Source of the DNA: Clostridiaceae bacterium
GTDB lineage: Bacteria > Bacillota > Clostridia > DSM-8532
Direction: 5' to 3'
Assembly (NCBI GenBank): GCA_012727625.1
Contig: JAAYGP010000251.1
Span: 1-6,534, forward strand
Length of the DNA stretch: 6,534 nucleotides
This document shows, in pieces, positions 4,572 through 6,534 of the stretch. The stretch's first letter is position 1; each line of letters opens with the position of its first letter. A program made the position numbers and the translations under genes. The notes below the pieces were generated by a model that did not search any database, had not been told where the DNA came from, and was given only the letters and a program-made list of their open reading frames with translations.

Positions 4572-6534
4572 CTAACCTGCCCTTTTCCATAGCTTCGCCA
4601 CAAGTACAGTCATATCGTCAGGCACATTTTCATTGGAAGTACATACATTTTTCAGCATATGCTCCGCCAACTCCTGGGGGTTTAATGTATTTATACCGCC
4701 CAGCACTGCTTTCAGCATGCTGTCTGCATCACCATTACCTATGTTTTCATAAACACCGTCAGTCATCATAATAATGAATTCTCCATCCCCGACCTTTCTT
4801 CTGTACGACTTAAGGGGGTTTTCCTTATGCAATCCCGCCGGAAGATTGTTTGCCTGAATCATATCCATATTTCTTTCATTTATAATTATGGTAGGCATTG
4901 CACCCATTTTGTAGAACTCCGTCTCACCCGTGTATAAATCAATGGCAGAGATATCCATTGTTGCATATTGCTCGGGATTTCTTACCGTCAGCATCATATT
5001 AACCAGGCTGAGAGATAACCGAACGGACAGCCCGCAATCCAGAAGCTGTTCAAACAGTCCGATGGCTGTTTCACTGAGTTTGTTGGCTTCAATTCCGCTA
5101 CCCATACCGTCACTTACCGCTACTATATATTTTCCGTCCTTTGTTTTCAAAAATGTAAAGGAATCCCCCGAAATACCTGAATTATTTTTTTTGAGTCTTG
5201 CTATCCCTGTTGTTACATTAAGATTTTCCTTTTCCTTGAAAAACAGCAGGCATTCTTCCTTTCCTCTGCCTTTACAGTCCTCCTCCTCAAGTTGCATTTT
5301 TACTCCCAATGCCTGTGATACAATATTCTCCATTTCTTTCCGGCAATTTTTATAACCTTTGCAGCCTTCCAGATATATTTCAGCAGTAAATCTTGCATTG
5401 CCTTTTTTTACTTCCGCTTCAACAGCAGAATATCCTTGTCTGCGTAGCATGGTGCAGATCTTTTTTTCTTCCTCTCCGAAAAATTCTTCATCATTGAAAA
5501 GCTCGGAGGATATTCTTGTTAAGATCCCGGACAGGCTGTATATTTGTTCGGATACTACATATTTAGTTTCTGTTGCATATTCTCGCCATATCCTTTCAAC
5601 TTTTTTTATTTCTATAATTCTTGAAAGTGCATCAACTATAGCCTCAGATTTCACACAAAAATGCTTCAGTTCATTCAAAGCTTCACCGGATGGGTATGTC
5701 TCTCCCTTTTGTATAAAATCAATAATTTTGCACATCACATTATATGTATAGAAAAGTTTTTTCTCCCAGCAGCTCAAAGACTTGTTGCAGCGGCAACATA
5801 CCTGATCTGTCAGCTGCCCGATAATGGTCTTGCATTCCTCGTTCAGGTCATCTGACGCATTGCTTGTAATTTGTTTCTCAACGACATGACCTAATTTATG
5901 CAATGCTTTTGAAACATCTCTCAGCTTTTCGGAAATATTTCTCTTAACACGTTTCATTTCATCGGATTCAAACATCCCGCCTTTAATCCTGTTTTTTATG
6001 ATTGCAAGCCTGCCCTCCTTTATGTCCGGTACTATAAAAAATACAGCTGCTGCCAGTAAGAGCTCAGGCCAATCAATAATCATATTATCCGAAAACAAAA
6101 AAAAGATAATGTGCGTTACAATAAAACTCAAAGCAGCAGCAATCTTTGATTTTTGAAGCATACCGGCGATCATTCCCGATACTGCGTAAAGCCCGGTGTA
6201 TTCCGGAAATAAATTTGCTCCTCCCGAAGAAACTGCCATTCCCGCCACCGCTCCGGCACCGGCACCGGCCCCGGCTCCGAAATGCCTTGTTAACAAAAGT
6301 ATGCCTGTACAGGCTAAAAATTTGTCAATTGAAATATTTATAAAGCTAATGTTGGAAACTCCCAGAAGAAGAGCGGCTTCAATTAATAAAAGGCCAAGAT
6401 ATTTTATATTTTGGGGAATTTTAAGCTCTTTTTCGGGATTAATGCCCGGCTCAACAAATGGTGATGAAAAAACAGGGGTCAGGATACCAATCAGAATATC
6501 CTCCATTATAACAATTAACATCGCTTCCATTGTT
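4572..6534 (-). CDS. spoIIE: Stage II sporulation protein E (SpoIIE), N-terminus outside window
   Basis: SpoIIE is a membrane PP2C-type serine phosphatase that dephosphorylates SpoIIAA at the polar septum. This frees sigma-F in the forespore; it also interacts with FtsZ. The reading frame runs off the right edge without a stop, so the first ATG seen (6528-6530) is probably internal. About 653 codons are present, against roughly 800-830 residues in the family, so part of the N-terminal membrane region is missing. Counting from that ATG, hydrophobic segments lie near residues 42-62, 67-82, 85-101, 110-125, 128-147 and 154-169. A charged central region follows with Cys clusters (245-254, 390-396). 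The C-terminal phosphatase has SGDS (454-457), SDGMGSG (473-479), TDGVYEN (590-596) and PDDMTV (637-642), supplying the expected metal-binding aspartates. The stop is TAG (4572-4574), followed by an intrinsic terminator, so no gene is co-transcribed downstream. Its promoter is outside the window. Confidence 0.96.
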   Translation of the reverse strand, partial: TMEAMLIVIMEDILIGILTPVFSSPFVEPGINPEKELKIPQNIKYLGLLLIEAALLLGVSNISFINISIDKFLACTGILLLTRHFGAGAGAGAGAVAGMAVSSGGANLFPEYTGLYAVSGMIAGMLQKSKIAAALSFIVTHIIFFLFSDNMIIDWPELLLAAAVFFIVPDIKEGRLAIIKNRIKGGMFESDEMKRVKRNISEKLRDVSKALHKLGHVVEKQITSNASDDLNEECKTIIGQLTDQVCCRCNKSLSCWEKKLFYTYNVMCKIIDFIQKGETYPSGEALNELKHFCVKSEAIVDALSRIIEIKKVERIWREYATETKYVVSEQIYSLSGILTRISSELFNDEEFFGEEEKKICTMLRRQGYSAVEAEVKKGNARFTAEIYLEGCKGYKNCRKEMENIVSQALGVKMQLEEEDCKGRGKEECLLFFKEKENLNVTTGIARLKKNNSGISGDSFTFLKTKDGKYIVAVSDGMGSGIEANKLSETAIGLFEQLLDCGLSVRLSLSLVNMMLTVRNPEQYATMDISAIDLYTGETEFYKMGAMPTIIINERNMDMIQANNLPAGLHKENPLKSYRRKVGDGEFIIMMTDGVYENIGNGDADSMLKAVLGGINTLNPQELAEHMLKNVCTSNENVPDDMTVLVAKLWKRAG
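6249..6278 (-). repeat. Gly-Ala dipeptide repeat within SpoIIE membrane region
   Basis: Five consecutive Gly-Ala units (residues 85-94 from the first visible ATG) are encoded by a GC-rich GGNGCN hexamer repeat in an otherwise A/T-rich gene. It sits at the start of a predicted membrane segment. Small-residue-rich helices are common in SpoIIE, but the exact repetition is striking. Confidence 0.7.

Noticed and set aside
4930..5751. Plus-strand open frames of 141 and 130 codons opposite spoIIE
   Set aside because: They are antisense to clearly conserved SpoIIE phosphatase and central-region sequence, lack good ribosome binding sites and have Ser/Pro/Phe-rich shadow composition.
6528..6530. ATG near the right edge as the true spoIIE start
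   Set aside because: The frame stays open to the window edge and the protein would lack part of the N-terminal membrane region that is normal for the family.

Overview
The window looks like chromosomal DNA from an endospore-forming member of the Clostridia (low-GC Firmicutes). It carries two sporulation genes (spoVG, spoIIE) and has A/T-rich intergenic DNA, purine-rich ribosome binding sites and clostridial-type protein sequences. A relative of Acetivibrio/Ruminiclostridium is plausible, but that is inference from overall sequence feel. I see no transposase, CRISPR array, tRNA or rRNA gene; this is ordinary core chromosome with some unusual details.

Layout from left to right. Bases 1-334 (minus) are the N-terminal third of prs (PRPP synthetase), cut by the window edge. 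Bases 366-1733 (minus) are a glmU homologue 31 bp upstream of prs, apparently in one operon. Bases 1734-2188 hold no gene: they contain a candidate vegetative promoter and a structured leader for glmU-prs, then a long hairpin that probably terminates spoVG. Bases 2189-2506 (minus) are spoVG, with a very good sigma-H promoter upstream. Bases 2507-3025 are the divergent spoVG/murC control region, with candidate murC promoters, inverted repeats, and a possible ten-codon leader ORF next to an RBS-sequestering hairpin. Bases 3026-4432 (plus) are complete murC. Bases 4433-4571 are a convergent spacer with two strong hairpins. Bases 4572-6534 (minus) are spoIIE, lacking its N-terminus because of the window edge.

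The spoVG-glmU-prs order is the one known from Bacillus subtilis (spoVG-gcaD-prs). Here murC diverges from spoVG, and neither purR nor yabJ lies between them. The genes join cell-wall precursor supply (GlmU, MurC), PRPP supply (Prs) and sporulation control (SpoVG, SpoIIE).

The most notable observation is that GlmU keeps an intact acetyltransferase half but has lost the nucleotide-binding and metal-binding signatures of its uridylyltransferase half. It may act only as a glucosamine-1-phosphate acetyltransferase. The second most notable is the murC leader, where a short ORF and a hairpin could couple or regulate murC translation.
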